DNA from: Hymenoscyphus infarciens
Taxonomy: Eukaryota; Ascomycota; Leotiomycetes; Helotiales; Helotiaceae
Assembly: GCA_001414345.1 (NCBI GenBank)
Contig: LLCB01000302.1
Location: forward strand, 1-64,000
Length of the DNA stretch: 64,000 nucleotides
Reading direction: 5' to 3'
Below the pieces are notes generated by a model. It was not told the origin of the DNA. It did not search any database and saw nothing but the letters and a program-made list of their open reading frames with translations. Below are positions 12,329 through 24,057 of the stretch, piece after piece. How positions within the stretch are numbered: position 1 is the first letter of the stretch; each line of letters begins with the position of its first letter. The position numbers and the translations under genes are program-made.

Positions 12329-13333
12329 TTAATGGATACCGAACCTCTTAGCAACTTCCACGAATCCATCCTCTCCCTCCGACACCCACATGTCTACCCA
12401 GGTCTTTGCGTCTCTGTACTCCTCCCCCTCATTCTCCCAGTCTTCCTCGTCTTTCCTCTCAACATAGATTGTTTTCAGTCCGCAATCTCGAGCCGCTTTC
12501 AGATCCGAGAGATGGCTGGCTACCATGGCTACTTCTGTCGGATCCAGCCCCAAAGCCTTTACTCCTCCCAAGTAAACCTTGGAGTCTGGCTTGTAGGCTT
12601 TAAAATCTTCTGAAGATTGCAGTTTCTTGAAGCCAAGATTTCCATGCTTGTTCAAGTCTTGTAGCAAAGATTGGTTTCCATTTGATAAAGTCGAGGTCAT
12701 GAATCTCGTTCCCAATTTCTGCAGACCGGCTGAAGTGTCGGACCACGGATCAAGGTAATGCCACACCTGAGACAGAGTTTTGACTTCTTGTTCCGTGTAT
12801 ACTCCTTCCAAGCCCCACTTCTTGAGAAGCTCAATGAGAGAAAGATGATGATGCTCATCTATATCTCTCCATTCGCTTTCTCCAGCTACAAAACCATGCA
12901 CGAATTCCTTGTAGCTGTTCCGCCATTCCTGGGCGAATGTTCCCCAGTTTTCTTCACTCATTTTGTCGAGACGATCGCGGACCGTTTGGGATAATCCCGT
13001 CTTGCCTGTTGAAGGGACGTCGGCTGCTACTTTTTGGATACGAGCGTTTTGGATGAGTGTTGATACTACTGTCTTTCTCCAATTTACTATGTGTGTTGTC
13101 AGCCTCAGTGTTGTTTGCTTTTCGGGCCGAGGGAAAAGGGGAATGGTGTGAGGGAGGGACATCTATTAATTGGGGATTTATGTTGCACGCAATGACTTTT
13201 CTATATACAAAACACGGGAAGCAGCCGGGTTATCAAGGGTGATGGAAGAGAAGTACTTGCCTGTGGTTCCAAAGACATCGAAGAGCAATGCCTTGGGGGG
13301 CTCTTTGAACTCGTTGAAGTGCGGGGAAGTCAT
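12329..13333 (-). CDS. Haloacid dehalogenase, type II-like hydrolase
   Basis: HAD-superfamily hydrolase of the L-2-haloacid dehalogenase type, 276 residues, the usual size for the family. Exon 1 is 13333-13261 and exon 2 is 13086-12329. The 174-nt intron (13260-13087) begins with GCAAGT rather than GT and ends in CATAG after a CTGAC branch. Splicing there restores the canonical motif FDVFGTTVNWR, with predicted nucleophile Asp19. Other family marks are WRNSY (substrate-cap region), TSTLSNGNQ (motif II Ser-Asn-Gly), KPDSKVYLGG (motif III Lys) and the SHLSDLKAARDCGLKTIYV stretch (motif IV). The true substrate is unknown, since fungal members are often annotated only by similarity. The ATG at 13333 (AAACCATGAC) is preferred over an in-frame ATG 66 nt upstream because homologues begin close to the catalytic motif. 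It is transcribed away from the membrane-protein gene at 13896. Confidence 0.88.
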
Positions 13334-13895
13334 GGTTTGGGGGTTTGTGTAGGAGTTCGTTCGATGGAGTCCAATATTTTCGCAGATATTAAAACTCAAG
13401 GGCTTGCTTTTAGCGGGGACAAGTCAGTTCCAACAGTATCATTTGAGAGTTGTCTCAGAGATTCTCTGATTTGAAGCATACCGGTTCTAGATAACGAACG
13501 GGAGGGCTGCTTTCCTTCGTCGGCGCTGGGGTCACTTGGATTGATAAGCCGAGAGGGGGGATGAGAGCACAGTGGAGAGTTTGGGAGAATGAATACTACA
13601 AGCAATGAAGAACTCTTCATTCACAGTAGAATTTAAGTTTGAAATGGAGTGAATTCTTAGAGAATCAAGCATTTGGGAAGGCCCACTACCCACCCACCTG
13701 TTGCTGCTGCCAAGGAACCCCCAGCTCCATTATTTACCCCGGAATGTTTTTTTTGCGCTGCGTCATCCTAAACAGAGCTCTTTTTCTCCGGAACAAAACA
13801 TGTTTCTTTCACTGGTGATGAATCCTTCCAATTGCCTTCAAGAAAGAGTTGCTTGCCTTTTGTAACGCGACTTCCAGCTCCCAAAAAGATACATC
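13334..13895. promoter_or_regulatory. Shared divergent intergenic region
   Basis: 562 bases separate the start codons of the dehalogenase-like gene (-) and the membrane-protein gene (+), so both promoters must lie here. No recognised operator is seen. There is a run of Ts near 13747-13754. Confidence 0.5.
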
Positions 13896-15617
13896 ATGAG
13901 CGCCAATTCCCCGCATTCCCATCGACATCGACACCACGATGAGGAAAGATCCTACGGGCCCTTTACATTCCTGAATCCTACGATAAGGAGTCTCCGTCTT
14001 CCAGATCAAAAGCCCTCAAGTGGCGAAGACGGAGTTGCGCAAAAAACCCACGATGTAGAGGAGGACCAACTTCGCGCAGACGATGTACATCGAGAGTTCA
14101 GGACAAGAGACAACAGAAAGGGTGATTACCTATCAACATCTTATAAAACACAAGATCCTCCAGACTAAATTATCCCCTCTCCAGGTCGCCACGCCTTAGC
14201 AGTCAATCCCTCTGACCCCGAAACTGCGAAATATCTCACCCCGCCCCTCACAACCACCCTCTCCCAAACCCTCCGCGGCATATCTCGAATGCTTACATCC
14301 TGTCCATATTGGGACGTCTCCTATCTCGTAGCTATCATATTTACACTGGGATCTGTAGTGTGGTGCATCAATGCCTTCTTCGTGTGGCTGCCTCTCCAAC
14401 TCCCTTCTTCGGAGTTTGAGGGGGAGATTACAAATGCGGGGGGCATAAGTGCTTTTGTTGGCGCTACGATATTTGAGATTGGGAGTGTGTTTTTGATGTT
14501 GGAGGCTGTAAATGAGAATAGAGAGGGCTGCTTTGGGTGGGCTGTTGAGGGGGTGCTGGAGGAGAGTGGGTTGAAGCGGATCAAGGTGGGGGAGTGTACA
14601 CACCATCATGGGAATAAAAAGAATTTGGTTGGGAAGGGGAAGGGGAAGGCTATTGAAGGTTTGTGGACTTCCTCCTGTGTTCCCGTCCATACTCTTGTGT
14701 GTTGTGGATGTTGTAGAACGAACGTTTCTGGGTTCTACGAAGAGAGTGGGAACCCTCCACAGAGATCGTTCCTCGTACTGAAGCAGTGAGGGAAATTATT
14801 ATAATGGAGTTATGCTGATACTTCTTTAGCCAAATTACATGAAAACTCAACTCCAGTCTCACAGTCATCTTCTTCACGAACCTGGACCTGGTTCCCAACT
14901 TGGTACGAACTTCGGACGCATTATTTCAAAGAAGTTGGATTTCTTGCTTGCCTTTCTCAGATGATAGGTTTGTTCTCCTCTTGATATCCGCATGCTTCAA
15001 TAGTTGACGACTCACTACAGGTGCCACTATATTCTGGATTTCTGGCTTTACTGCTCTGCCACCGATATACGATCGATTGACGTCGACAGCTGCTTTGAAT
15101 GGAGCATATGTAAGTTCTTCTATCTGCCAAATCCTACACACTCAAATCGCAATTGCGTTTGTAGGTTTTATGTCTCACCTTCCTCTCAGCCTTTAATCAC
15201 GATGAAATCTCTCTTCTCACCATTTCCCCAAAGCTTATGAGTCTATCTAGTGGCTTCCTCAAGTCCTCGGAGGAACAGGATTCATCATTTCCGGAATATT
15301 ATTCATGTTGGAAACACAAAAGAAATGGTACAAACCTGCCTTTGAAGTTCTTGGGTAAGTCTTTTCTCGCTTTTCCCCTCTTCTCATCTCCACAAAAATT
15401 ACAACTAAATCCAAACGACAGCTGGCACATTGGAGCTTGGAATCTCATAGGCGGAATTGGGTTCACGCTCTGCGGGGCACTCGGCTTCGCGAGTGCGAAT
15501 AGCGGCTGTGTTTACCAAGGATCGCTAGCTACTTTCTGGGGATCGTGGTGCTTTTTGATTGGGAGTATTATCCAGTGGTATGAGAGTTTGGACAAGCACC
15601 CTGTTTCTACTCAGTGA
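13896..15617 (+). CDS. Fungal multi-pass integral membrane protein
   Basis: Six exons joined by five introns: 13896-14121, 14185-14658, 14830-14967, 15021-15109, 15251-15354 and 15422-15617. They sum to 1,227 nt, or 408 residues. The frame is kept across every junction and hydrophobic segments cross two of them. The N-terminal 95 residues are hydrophilic, with a His/Arg-rich start. About six membrane helices follow: WDVSYLVAIIFTLGSVVW, GGISAFVGATIFEIGSVFL, GFLACLSQMIGATIFWISGF, WLPQVLGGTGFIISGILFML, WNLIGGIGFTLCGALGF and SLATFWGSWCFLIGSIIQW. Several carry the repeated pattern G-x(2)-GF-x(3)-G. The third and fifth introns have acceptor and donor sites fitting consensus (CTACAG, GTAAGT). It resembles the uncharacterised 'integral membrane protein' families common in Pezizomycotina. 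No transport motif is visible, so no function is assigned. Confidence 0.82.
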
Positions 15618-18600
15618 CACCAGCTAGCATTACCATTTTTTCTTCCAAATATACGGCATGGGAATTTATTGGCCCCACTTACTTGTTAAATAGCACGCAT
15701 TTGAAATCATTACAAGGCGTTTAGAAAATTGCATTATGTGGCTTATTTGACATGGAAATCATGTATGGTGCTTAATGTTTATTGTGATAGATTTGCCGAG
15801 TTTGAGAAAAGCTCGAGTCTTGATATTTTTACATTGCCTTCTAATTTTCACTATGTTTTTCCTAATGCCGTCCCCGCTTTGCAAAGGTGTTTGACTTACA
15901 ACGTTTATTTCGTTCACTGCTCCTTTTATTCTAGCGAGTGTACAAGAGGTGGTTTTAAAGTCCAACTTGCAAAAGAACTTGGTATTGCTACGCGAACACC
16001 TACGTTATTCATAAATGTACAAAACAATTAAGATAATGAAAGCAACAGTGCGTGCAGGAATTCCGTTCGCATAGGCTAGAATCAGCTAAGCTACTCGTAT
16101 ACCAAAATCACTACATTTTTACTAACTTCTCCTACTAATTACAAAAGACCACTCTATTGGATTTATATAAAATTAACTATTAAGAGTACTATCACCTAAT
16201 ACTTAAACCTTCTTAGGTTTTAATTAGGCTAGAGTATCTTCAAGTATCTGCTATAATACTCTCTTAGAGACTTTGTTAGTAAAATATTAGCCGTTGAAAA
16301 TATATATGTGTAGCTTAGGAGTTATAGTTGAGTAGTTAGCTATGAATGTATTCTTCTTGTAAAGTTCTACGTTTTAAATCGTTGTTGGGATATGTTATAC
16401 CATGTCTTTACTAAGTTATAATGCTCGCTACGAAGAAGGTAACTTTTGGTGTGTTTTCGGCTAGATTTAGAGCGTGTGTACATGTACTATTGAAGGGCGT
16501 CGTTTGAAGTTCCTTATTATATATATTCCAAAATCAGTTTTTTAATTCTTCTTAACTCTTTAGGGCAATACTTGTAAGTGCTCGAGATACAACAAGGTCC
16601 TAACGGAGAGGTTGGATAATGAGTAATAAATATGTCTTTTACTTGAGAATGGCGATTTAGTGAGTTTTTTATAGGTAGCTGAGAGGAAAGGGTTGTTTAA
16701 ATGACGAGTTGGAAGTCACAGCTACTTTGCGAAATATATATTTATGCATCCCGGATCTTTTGGCAGAATTTCGCTGATCGAATTCACACTTTGATGATTT
16801 GCTCCTTTGGTATCTAGTAATACTAGTATTCATTTTGTGTCTTTGGAAAAATCAAAACTTTAAAGAGAGAAGTGAGTAAATCTTCTCTGTGGGAAATAGG
16901 AAAGCTACTTGTCAAGCGTTCTGGAATGCAGAAGTCTATTCTCTAGGTATTCCTCTGTATTCCCTTGTGCCAACCAATTTACATGATTGATTTCAGACGA
17001 AGGGGCTTGAGATTGGACTTGGCCAGTTTTCGGTAACTTAGTCCAATTATCATGCCACTTTTCGTAGTTCAACGTTCTCTTCATGAGGTCTAAGAACGTT
17101 CTTCTAAGACCTATTCCCGGCAGGTGTTTATTCTTCCCCACCTTTTTGTTGAGATTATATGGAATGCGCTTATGGGTGTCTTCATTTTCTACACCTGGTA
17201 TTACAGTGAGTTGCAAGTTAAGCTTCCCTTTTGACAATATTTTTATAAACCGTGCGTTTTTAGAAAATTTCTTATTTTATAGACAGTTTTTCCCTCTTTA
17301 CTTAACAATAACGTCTGTTATTATATCCTCGATAATAGCTAATACGAGCTCTATACCCCCTTACTTACTCTATAAACTTTTTGAGAAGAAAATAGACACT
17401 TTTATATATGTCTAAATTTTTATAGAGTCTTAGTAGAACTTTAAAGAGTATGAAAAATTTCCTTATAAAAAGAGAGTTTCTAAGAATTAAGTTTCTTCTT
17501 ATTATACTTACTTAGATATAGTAATACATAGAGAGGATATAAAAGGAGATATAGCTATTCTTTCAAGCATGGTTATATATCTTAAAGAGTCCTTTCGTTT
17601 TCTATTTTCTAAAATAAATAAGGAAATAAGAAATTTTCTAAAAACGCACGATTTATAAAATATCGTTAAAAGAGAAGCTTAACTCGTAACTCACTGTACT
17701 CAATTGGTCTTCAACGGAACGCTTATTTCAAGATTACCCATTGCTTCATCTTGATATCGGACTTGCTACTCGAGGATCTGAGAATTTGATACTCTCTCTT
17801 GTTACTTAAATGGCTGCAATAATGTTTTCGGCTGGCTTTTTATACAAAACTCCGCATTGCAAAAGATTCCTTTAGTTCCAAATTCCGAATTTCGCCCAAA
17901 AGACTTCCTGTAATACACATCCGATTAAACACAGTTTCAGCCATTCCTACTTTCCTTTGTATTCCAAGTTTGTTTCAGCAAATGAGTGTCTCTTTCCGTC
18001 TTACCTTCTCTGACCCGGCTACCCGGTACTACTATACCACACAACATCGTTTATTTCGAAAGTGGCAGCATTTTATACTGCAACCTGCCTTCTTCCTGAT
18101 CTCGGAAGCATGTCCCCCGTGGAACGGATGAGGTACCGACCCGGTTCGTTACCAAAGTATATAGTTTTCTATACTCTGTTGGTGGTGTGATGGTTTCGGA
18201 CGAGGCGAAGGGGGGAATTTAGTACGCCAAATATAGCCGGCCGGTCTAAAGATTGTTTCCCTACATTATATAGAGCACGTGCTTCCTTTCTACTCTGCTC
18301 CACCCTTCTTTTTGCTACTCCACCCCAATTTTTGTATACCCGCAACACGCAATTCCCTTCCACTCGCTAATATATCGGTATATCGGTAACAAAAGTAAAC
18401 AAACCCCACTCCTACATCAGCTCACAAAACAGCTACATCAGCCCACTACACACGTGATCATCATTCTCTGCGCGAATTCTTTCGCCAAAAGACCCCCTAC
18501 CCTTCCCTCACATCTCGCCCTGCAGCAACCCCTAGCACCGGACCGCCGCTTTTCCAATCCCAAAAAAGATCTAGAATTTGATAAGAATGGTCAAATATCG

Positions 18601-18738
18601 AAACAGTGGTACCTAGACACTTATGTAATGCAGGTGCCGTTTGGTGCAGATCTTTCCTTTTCTTCTCACGCAAGTAGATCTTACCTATACTGGATCAGAG
18701 AAAGAACTAGATGTTTATGGGTGTGGTTGAATGGGGTA
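15618..18738. other. AT-rich gene-free region with a mobile-element relic
   Basis: From about 16090 to 17700 the sequence is AT-rich and full of stop codons in all frames, as expected for RIP-mutated repeats. I find no gene. A 493-bp element with terminal inverted repeats lies at 17204-17696 and is listed separately. From about 17760 to 18730 base composition returns to normal, still without a coding pattern. Confidence 0.6.
17204..17696. mobile_element. MITE-like element, Tc1/mariner-type ends
   Basis: Left end CAGTGAGTTGCAAGTTAAGC (from 17204) matches the reverse complement of the right end (CTCACTG ending at 17696). The terminal inverted repeats are about 75 bp, covering 17204-17279 and roughly 17618-17696. 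Their mismatches are mostly transitions, as RIP would cause. A TA dinucleotide flanks both sides (17202-17203 and 17697-17698), the target duplication of Tc1/mariner transposons, whose ends commonly start CAGT. The interior (about 340 bp) is AT-rich and encodes nothing, so this is a non-autonomous copy. Confidence 0.82.
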
Positions 18739-19252
18739 CGATTATTTGGTACGGAAGACGTATAAAAGTGAGGCATACATAAGTGCGGCTGGTGAACGAA
18801 TCTATTCCTATTTTAGCTAGCCTCGACCTACTCCTCTAAGAGGCGCTTAATCATCGAGCTCCGCTATAGCGCCTTCCTACCTTTCTATCGCCTTAACGCT
18901 GACATAACATAGGCCAGCTCACGTAAGAGCTATCTTTTATAGTATATAGATCTTTTAGCGAATAAACGTTATTAATAAGGGGAAATAATATATTCTGTTT
19001 AGCGAGACTTATATTAAAGAGTAAAGGAAGGTTAAAAAGGAGACCCCGGCAGTATGCGACGTCACGTGGTAGAGTCTTAAGTCCATCGTATAAAAAAGTT
19101 ATAAAGTAGAGTGTGAGCGGTTAAATACCGGCGTAGGCTGGCCGGACTTTAGCCCGGGTTGGACGGAATCTAGTACTAATTAGGTATAGTGTAGGCGTGG
19201 AGGCGTTGTTGTGCACGCCTCACTTTTATGCGTCTTCCGTACCAAATAATCG
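18739..19252. mobile_element. Second MITE-like element with TA flanks
   Basis: The left end CGATTATTTGGTACGGAAGA is repeated as its reverse complement at the right end, finishing ...CCAAATAATCG at 19252. Inverted-repeat identity extends about 38 bp, through a segment reading ATAAAAGTGAGGC, with one or two transitions. TA lies outside each end (18737-18738 and 19253-19254). The 514-bp unit has no coding capacity. Its ends differ from the element at 17204, so it is a separate family. Confidence 0.75.
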
Positions 19253-21856
19253 TACCCGTTGAATGGAAGTTTCGTTTCCCCTCTTTTTTGAATTCCGAAA
19301 ACTGGAACGAATTGAGGGGAAGTATTCTGTACGGACTTTGTAGATGTTTTTTACTCTCGGGAATCCTACCGGGGACCAGGTATGCCATGTGGCAGGACGT
19401 TTTGACATTCTCCTAAGTGGGAGTATTCAGCGTCACTCACGTCCTTCACACGTTTTCATATCCGATGTTCTCGTGATGGCGTGCTTGAAGAGCTGCAAAA
19501 TCGAGGAATAGAAGAGTTATGTATTACTGATTGAGCTTTGATATACTTCTTTCAACTTTTCGGCCTTGAACCATCAATCGACAAGCAAGCGACGGACCAT
19601 AAAGACTCAAAGTTTGGTAATGCCTCTGTACTTGGTGCAGGGAAGAATGGACACACGTACATGCAGACAGACTTCCCACATACAGCCTCATCCCATGCAG
19701 CTTTCCCAACTGCATGTTTCCCTTTTAGCCCTCCCAACCACATGTCTGCTTTCCCGCCTTCCAAGATCCCTTCCCTTACTTCTGCAGCGGAGCACTCAGA
19801 TACCGAGTTTGTCTGTACACCAACTTCTTCATGCAAACTTTGGTAACTATTGTAACTCGGAGTTCCAAGATTGTATTCCACAAAGGTTACACGAGTGACC
19901 ACTGGGAGAAGGGGAAAAGGATGTAATTAATGTTGGTTATTATATGTAAGCAGGAGGGTTTCCCTCCTTGTCACAGTACTTGAAACGTGATGAATCTTGG
20001 ATGACAGCAGCATGCCATCAAGCATACGGCTCGCACCGCGGGGAACGGGGAAGAGGAAAGAAGGAACGAGCTCCTTCCCCTTTCACAGTTCCGGAGGAGA
20101 TTCGGCGTAATCGTAATTCGGAGAGTTGTGGTTTGTTTTCTGTTGGAAACCACCAGTCAGGTATGAATACGTTGTAAGATTACACGCCTTCCGCCGAACT
20201 CAAAACTCGAATTTCTTCCAGGCCAACCAACTTGGCGTAAGACCGACCAATGAACCTCAAATAGGGAGAGTGCCGCAAGACAATGCGAGTACCGAGTTGC
20301 TTATCCTTTCTGTGCCACCAGCCCACCCTCCTCACATCATCATCATCATCATCCAGCGGCAAACTACAAGTCTGTGCGCGGGGAAGCCTGTCCGGTTGTA
20401 CGACTGTTTTCCCCTTTTCTGAGTTACCGTAACACAGAAACCGGAATTGATGATTCCTCAAATCATGAGCTTTTGAAGATAATGGCAGGGGACGTGATGT
20501 TGACTGCAGTCACCGCATCGGGATTGAAAGCATCCATATTGAAGAATGTTTTGAGGAATTTGATGGAGAGAAATCGACTGTAAAAATGCCATGTTTTGGC
20601 ACAGAAGCGGTTATCGACATGTAAGTGCTAATCTTTCTCGATAGCAAAGAAGGAGAATCAAGTCGCTACCGAGTGGTTGGATACTGGGGGTTGGTACGCG
20701 TCTTGCAACGGTTTCCAGTGCTTCTAATTACATGAGGATAGCCGGCGATGGACTCAATTCGAAACCCGAAAAGACCAGGACTTTAATAAAGCCCGGAGAC
20801 TTCCAATTTGAAGCTCGGAGACATCTACTTGAAGATCAATCTTAAGTTGGACGAAGTAATGTACAAATGGAGAATTTAGGTGGGGGGTAAACCAAACAAC
20901 CCCTCAATAGTTTCCAAAGAAGGGGACCGAAACCCCCACGAACCTCATAATCTGATAACGAAAAACACCCCCCCCCCAAGGAAGAGAGGAAAAGCTGCCC
21001 GATTACAAATGAAACACCATTTCCATCATGCGAAGAGCAACTAACAACACCAAGACACAGAGAGTACTTACTCCTCTAGGCAGGTAACAATCTTCCCCCT
21101 CGAGGGTTTTTCGCTCGGTAACTCCGATCCATTCATGCCTTCTTTTCTCTTCCCTCCCTTCCCCAGCTTTAAACCGCGCCGTCATAACCCCCCGCCCGAG
21201 ATTCCAAGCAAAAGGAGACCAAAAAAAAAACAAAAAAAGAAACCACGTTGGGAAATCCTCCTCAAAAATGCCCGTTCAATCCCCAAGAATCACCACGACA
21301 CGTGCTGCCTCCCCCACTCACACGTGCCCTCTCCCCCTCCTTCCTCTACAAGCCTGCCTAGGTTAATGTTTCACTTTCCCACGTTTACCGCTCTAAAGAA
21401 CTCTTTCCTTTCCGCAAAGCCAAGGGGAGTACAAATAGCCGACAGGTTTCAGACCCTGAATCCTATGCTTGGTACTTGACCGTAGTACCGACCGGACCAT
21501 CACCGCTGGAATTTGAACCCCCCAACCTCTCGGTAGAGCGAGAACTCCATACAACAACCTTACCACTAGATACTGTACTTGCTCTACTTCTTCCAGCGCG
21601 TCAAGAAACAGGCAGAAAGAAAGCGTAAATCTGACGTGCTTCCCTTAAAAACCCCGCTTGTATTTCACCATCACCATCCTTCACGGACCGTCAAGATCAA
21701 GAGTTGCTTTTTCCATCTAGACCCCCCTCTCCCAACGCACCGCATCGACATGCTTTGTAAAATCCTCCCCCCAAATTTCTCGCAATGGCAAATCAATCAA
21801 TCAATCACTCTCTCTTTCAACCAATTGCAAAAAGGGACCACGAAACCAAACAAGGA

Positions 21857-21862
<6 letters not shown>

Positions 21863-21902
<40 letters not shown>
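21863..21902. repeat. (AG)n microsatellite
   Basis: About twenty uninterrupted AG dinucleotides in a purine-rich context. The only open frames here are translations of the repeat. Confidence 0.95.
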
Positions 21903-21905
<3 letters not shown>

Positions 21906-22440
21906 CGAGTTCTAAATCCACACTACACAAATAACCCCTCATCCCAAAAACGTGCGGAAAAGCCACGAGATCTCCACACAACTCCGTTACCCCCCCCCCC
22001 CCAAGTAGAGAGACCGTAGAAGAACCTTCCACCGATCCACGAACGAAACTACGGAGGTTCACTAGCGGACATAAGGTAACCCCCTTTCGTACCTCCGTAC
22101 TGTAAGTACAGCATCACAGTCGATCTCCCGCCCAATCACCACCCCATTCCCCATCCGCTTCAAGTCCCCTCGACACGTTCCATCGGTACCTCCTCGTGGC
22201 TATGTACCTCCCTTGTAGAGCCCAAAGAAGGCGGGCTAGATAATGGATTGGGAATCTCGGGGTTCTCACTTCGCCTCTCGACAAGGGAAAGAGCGTTTCG
22301 TTGGAAAAAGTGAATTCTCAACATTCGGGTATTTTAGCAATTAGTTTGGGGGGGTGGGTACTGACTGTAAGAGGGTTCTTGCGTGGAAAATCCGTGTATC
22401 GGGTCCTTGGGTGCAGTCCTTGAGCAAAGGCGAACGAGAT

Positions 22441-22588
22441 AGAGGAAGAGGCCTGATAACGAGAATAATAACGAGAATAAGAATAAGACTAAGAATAAGA
22501 CTAAGACTAAGAATAAGAATAAGACTAAGACTAAGAATAACAATAAGAATAACAATAAGAAGAATAAGAAGAAGAATAAGAAAGAGAG
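22441..22588. repeat. AATAAG/ACTAAG hexamer array
   Basis: About 148 bases of degenerate six-base units alternating AATAAG, ACTAAG and AACAAT. The strand bias (purine-rich top strand) is strong. It translates to Arg/Ile repeats in one frame, judged non-genic. Confidence 0.85.
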
Positions 22589-22829
22589 ACCCCTTCCAAT
22601 CCATTCACAAACAACACCACCCCATCAAGCTCGATTCACGCCCACCTACAGAATCGAATCTTTGTTTCCTCTCCCAAAGACTCCCAAAGACTCCCAAACA
22701 CTCCCACCACTCCCACCACCCCCATCACATCTCACATCCCACATCTCACACCCCTCAACGCTTCCCACCATACCTACAATACAATACAATACTTACACCC
22801 ATCAAAAAGGTACAAAAGAAGACAAACCC

Positions 22830-22895
22830 CCCCCTTTTTCTTTTTCTTTTCTTTTTCTTTTTCTTTTCTTTCTTTTTCTTTTCTTTTCCTTTTCT
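22830..22895. repeat. Polypyrimidine TTTTC tract
   Basis: Nearly pure T/C run built from TTTTC and TTTC units, followed by TACCTAGCA and (AAGG)n stretches up to about 22945. Simple-sequence DNA with no coding signal. Confidence 0.85.
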
Positions 22896-24057
22896 CTCCT
22901 TTCATACCTAGCATACCTAGCAAGGAAAGGAAGGAAGGAAGGGGCTTTCAAGACTAGGTAGGTAGGTACTGTAAGTAAGTAAGTAAGATACCTAAGTCCT
23001 TGGACGGCAAGGCTGGATGCTGCACGTGATGTGATGTGCAGTGACCAACGAACATACATTGCATAGAACCGCTCCAGGAGTGGATGATCCACTTGATGCC
23101 CTTTGGCTTTTGGCGGCGCGTTCCATGTTCTCTCTCTCTCTCTTCCCCTTCCCCTTCCCCTTCCCTCGACACGTTTTTCCAAGAATCTTGGGAAAGGGGG
23201 CCCGCTGCCCATGTGGCACAGTCCCGTCTCCATGTATGTCCAATCGTCGATTTAAAAGATCGAAAGATGGAAAAGCACGAGGGGGAAAAAAGAAGGCGGG
23301 AAAACAAATCAATTGACGCATGTGAAAAAAAATTCGAAACAGAAGAAGCTACGCCTCATCTCATCTTACATGTCACATAATCCAAGAACAATAACCAGAC
23401 GAGATGGTTGAAAAATTACAAACCATGGAAAAAGAAACTTGGTCACGGACGGATAATTGCTCAAGAAGTCTTTCCATTTCCATGCTTGCGAATGCTATAT
23501 TGGTATAAGCTCTTTTTGAACTCTCTTGCTTACTTTGCTGGCCTTTGCTCTGTTCCCAAAACCCCAACGGACCCTAATTTAACCCATTGCACTCCTCGTA
23601 CTTTTATACCCAATATGACCATTTGATTGATGGTGATGACCCTGTGCTTGCTTGCTTTGCTCTCCCTAACTTCCAAAACAAAACCTCCGATTCTTTGTTT
23701 AGAATTGGAAAAAGTGAAAATGCCGTGAAAGATCGCAGGAGATATAAACCACCCAGCCCAAGAAATGCGCCAGACACCAAATGCCGTCTGTATGGGGGTC
23801 GGATGAAATCTTTCCTCTGGTAGTTGTTCCCAGTCGCGTCATGAATACGCCATATGCCTTTTTTTTGGTTGATACCCCGTTCGCCAAATCATGTTGAAAC
23901 ACCGGGCGACGCCGAAAAAGAAATCAGGCGATGGTGGGAGGCTATGAAAATGTGGCCCATAGAAGACTGACAAAAGTGGTCGAGAATGCTATCAACGTTA
24001 TGCAAAGTGGATTAACAAGAAGCTGAATAGATTTTCTGCGGTTCGAAGATTGTTCTC

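Larger units (their letters stand above)
19255..24057. other. Gene-free region rich in simple repeats
   Basis: No gene is supported. The longest open frames here are low-complexity or overlap on opposite strands. Between 20940 and 23200 there are poly-C runs, an AG dinucleotide tract, AATAAG/ACTAAG hexamers, TTTTC tracts and TAGG/TAAG tetramers. A degenerate tRNA-like stretch lies on the minus strand near 21478-21577. The last few hundred bases are probably the 3' region of the Ras gene. Confidence 0.5.

Noticed and set aside
13334..13399. Upstream in-frame ATG of the dehalogenase-like gene
   Set aside because: Adds 22 residues absent from the family; the ATG at 13333 has the better context.
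19552..19902. 116-codon minus-strand frame
   Set aside because: An overlapping plus-strand frame of similar length exists; neither shows a motif or codon pattern of a real gene.
22354..22911. 185-codon open frame of Arg/Ile repeats then His/Pro and Phe runs
   Set aside because: It is a translation of the AATAAG hexamer array and the TTTTC tract, not a gene.
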